Made by a program: the position numbers and the translations under genes. The notes under the pieces are model-generated. The model did no database searches and was not told the DNA's origin. It saw only the letters and a program-made list of their open reading frames with translations. From Oscillospiraceae bacterium (lineage in GTDB: Bacteria > Bacillota > Clostridia > Oscillospirales > Oscillospiraceae), in NCBI GenBank assembly GCA_016296565.1, contig JAEDJB010000088.1, forward strand, positions 1 to 7,756: a stretch of 7,756 nucleotides of DNA. Reading direction: 5' to 3'. Numbering within the stretch: the first letter of the stretch is position 1; each line of letters begins with the position of its first letter. Positions 6,934 to 7,756 of this stretch are shown piece by piece.

Positions 6934-7484
6934 AAATAGGTTCTCTCCCTTCTCTTGAATCGCAATTTTTTATGAAACAGCGTTGTTGCCAACGTCTGTG
7001 CTGCGCTGTGTCCGCTGGGGTTGGCGGCGGTTTTGCCGGTGCTCAGCTCGGCAAGGCCGGTGTGAAAGTCCATCCAGCCCCAATAGGAAAAGCGATAGCT
7101 TTTGTAGTGGCGGCACCGCTTCAGGGCCGCCCGGGCCTCCGGGTCGCAGGTGTCGCAGAGGAAGAGAGCAGTAATATAGGTATACATGTGGTTGGGTCCC
7201 GGCTCCACCCGGGCCATGCCCCGGTCGTAGGCCAGCGCCTCGCAGGCGGAGAAAATCTCCTTGGTCAGGTGGGGGACGCTGAACAGATAGACGTACTCGT
7301 GGCTGTTGGCCTCCCACAGGGTGGCCTTTTTGCTGAGCACATATTTGGAGGTGTGGGCGTGAAAGGCCATTTCCGCAACCAATGGGGCGTCCTCCGCCGG
7401 GGCTTGGGTGATGTCGAAGTAACCGGCGTAGCAGTCGCACAGGCGCTCCGCCGCCTGCTGCCGGGTCAGGGTCTGCTGGGTCAT
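6930..7484 (-). CDS. Uncharacterised 184-residue six-cysteine protein coupled to cstA
   Basis: I do not recognise a characterised family. The start at ATG 7484 is set by AAGGAGGG (7499-7492) 7 bases upstream; the frame stays open further upstream but that part is the AT-rich promoter region. The protein looks soluble, with no signal peptide or membrane helix. Cysteines are at 16, 18 (LCDC), 81, 110, 113 (CDTC) and 124, beside several histidines (42, 44, 62, 72, 99). This could be a metal or redox site but is unproven. Aromatic segments such as YKSYRFSYWGWMDFHTG (127-143) and NSHEYVYLFSVPHL (60-73) suggest a folded mixed alpha/beta domain. The tail is basic (KKLRFKRRERTYL). Its TGA overlaps the cstA ATG as ATGA, so it is the first gene of a two-gene operon and is probably made in proportion to CstA. 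A role as cytoplasmic partner, regulator or assembly factor of the transporter is inference from position only. Confidence 0.85.
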   Translation of the reverse strand: MTQQTLTRQQAAERLCDCYAGYFDITQAPAEDAPLVAEMAFHAHTSKYVLSKKATLWEANSHEYVYLFSVPHLTKEIFSACEALAYDRGMARVEPGPNHMYTYITALFLCDTCDPEARAALKRCRHYKSYRFSYWGWMDFHTGLAELSTGKTAANPSGHSAAQTLATTLFHKKLRFKRRERTYL

Positions 7485-7491
7485 GGGGAAA

Positions 7492-7499
7492 CCCTCCTT
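7492..7499 (-). promoter_or_regulatory. Ribosome binding site that fixes the start of the six-cysteine protein
   Basis: AAGGAGGG on the minus strand is 7 bases from ATG 7484. None of the ATG codons further upstream in the same frame has such a site, so the longer 242-residue reading is rejected. Confidence 0.8.
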
Positions 7500-7550
7500 G
7501 CTCAGTCTGGCATTCTGACGAAAAAAGGGGACCAATTTTGAAAGTATTCC

Positions 7551-7564
7551 TAGAAACGTTTTCA
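7551..7564 (-). promoter_or_regulatory. cre-like element (CcpA operator candidate) at the CstA operon start
   Basis: Read on the minus strand, TGAAAACGTTTCTA matches the cre consensus TGWAARCGYTWNCW at every position except the C near the 3' end, which is T. It spans from the edge of the -10 box across the predicted transcription start (about 7557), where CcpA binding represses. A catabolite-controlled carbon-starvation transporter would make sense. One mismatch and no binding data, so this is a candidate. Confidence 0.5.
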
Positions 7565-7592
7565 TTTTAGTCACAATTAGGACAAATGTCAA
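7564..7592 (-). promoter_or_regulatory. Predicted promoter of the six-cysteine protein-cstA operon
   Basis: On the minus strand: a perfect -35 TTGACA (7592-7587), a 17-bp spacer (7586-7570) and -10 TAAAAT (7569-7564, one mismatch). The predicted start is near 7557, giving a leader of about 73 bases before ATG 7484. It lies inside an AT-rich stretch that contrasts with the GC-rich genes. Confidence 0.75.
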
Positions 7593-7598
7593 TTTGAA

Positions 7599-7620
7599 AA
7601 CGACAAAAATAACGACAAAA
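7599..7620 (-). repeat. Two direct repeats of TTTTGTCGTT, 12-bp period, just upstream of -35
   Basis: AACGACAAAA occurs at 7599-7608 and again at 7611-7620 on the plus strand (TTTTGTCGTT on the minus strand), separated by AT. The pair ends 6 bases upstream of the -35 box, at about -42 to -63, a typical activator position. A shorter copy of the core, GACAAA, is at 7581-7586 inside the promoter spacer, 21 bp from the first full copy. This looks like a regulator binding array, identity unknown. Confidence 0.5.
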
Positions 7621-7756
7621 TCCATGAAATTTTGGTAAAATCTGCTGTTGTATTCCACAAAAATAATTGCGCGTGAAATAATCCTGGGGAAAACAGGGCG
7701 AAGGAAGGAAAGAAATTCCTTGCAAGGAATCTTTGCGCCTCGGCGGGACGTGCCTG
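7621..7756. other. Gene-free stretch at the right edge
   Basis: No convincing coding frame or RNA gene is seen between the control elements of the CstA operon and the window edge. The left half (7621-7680) is AT-rich; the right half holds a purine-rich run (7701-7715) and the palindrome at 7715-7730. It is probably the outer part of the control region, or the 3' flank of a gene beyond the edge. Confidence 0.5.
7715..7730. repeat. 16-bp perfect palindrome ATTCCTTG/CAAGGAAT
   Basis: A perfect inverted repeat with no spacer. As RNA it would give a 6-bp stem with a TGCA loop, with weaker outer pairing possible (7709-7712 with 7731-7734, 7697-7700 with 7736-7739). Read on the minus strand it is followed by the pyrimidine tract TTTCTTTCCTTCCTT, so it may be a terminator of a gene entering from the right edge; alternatively it is an operator about 160 bp upstream of the CstA operon start. 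Confidence 0.4.

Noticed and set aside
6268..6939. Plus-strand open frame opposite the cstA N-terminal half
   Set aside because: Same D/G/H-rich shadow composition and no initiation signals.
7599..7620. Possible start of a CRISPR-like array
   Set aside because: Only two 10-bp copies with a 2-base gap; no spacers of useful length and no cas genes.
7485..7658. Upstream extension of the six-cysteine protein frame
   Set aside because: The extra 58 residues are encoded by the AT-rich promoter region including -35 and -10; the SD supports ATG 7484.

Overview
The window is GC-rich and gene-dense, with strong AGGAGG-type Shine-Dalgarno (SD) sites, sigma-A-like promoters and compact intrinsic terminators. 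Together with the protein types (Cache/PAS hybrid kinase, short Gram-positive-style CstA), this suggests a high-GC anaerobic Firmicute of class Clostridia, perhaps an Oscillospiraceae gut lineage (Flavonifractor/Lawsonibacter-like). That assignment is inference from style; there is no rRNA or other marker gene here. No mobile element, CRISPR array, tRNA or rRNA was seen.

Layout. (1) Bases 1-2961, plus strand: the 3' end of a 5'-nucleotidase-family gene, then after a 34-46 base gap a hybrid sensor histidine kinase (Cache-like sensor, PAS, HisKA, HATPase, receiver). The kinase has an unusual start region, either ACG at 460 or TTG at 472. (2) 2979-3011: a hairpin between convergent genes, fused to the stop codon of the next gene. 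(3) 3010-3990, minus: an ornithine cyclodeaminase/mu-crystallin-family NAD(P)-dependent enzyme. (4) 3991-4123: a divergent promoter region whose two -35 boxes lie almost on top of each other. (5) 4124-5122, plus: an amidohydrolase-2 family enzyme with the ExH/H/H/D metal site of the decarboxylase branch. (6) 5126-5161: a strong hairpin with its T-run on the minus strand. (7) 5209-7484, minus: a two-gene operon of an unrecognised 184-residue six-cysteine protein followed by cstA, joined by an ATGA stop/start overlap. (8) 7485-7756: an AT-rich control region with a near-consensus promoter, a cre-like element at the predicted transcription start, a 12-bp-period direct repeat just upstream of -35, and a 16-bp perfect palindrome further out.

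How the genes may work together. The nucleotidase-family protein and kinase look like a surface enzyme/sensor pair; the kinase carries its own receiver, but no DNA-binding regulator or HPt protein lies in the window. The cyclodeaminase-like enzyme and the amidohydrolase are probably co-regulated from the shared promoter region, substrates unknown. The CstA operon is probably controlled by carbon status: CstA-family carriers import pyruvate or peptides in starved cells, and the control region has the elements expected for catabolite repression plus a second regulator. The least explained item is the small cysteine-containing protein coupled to cstA.
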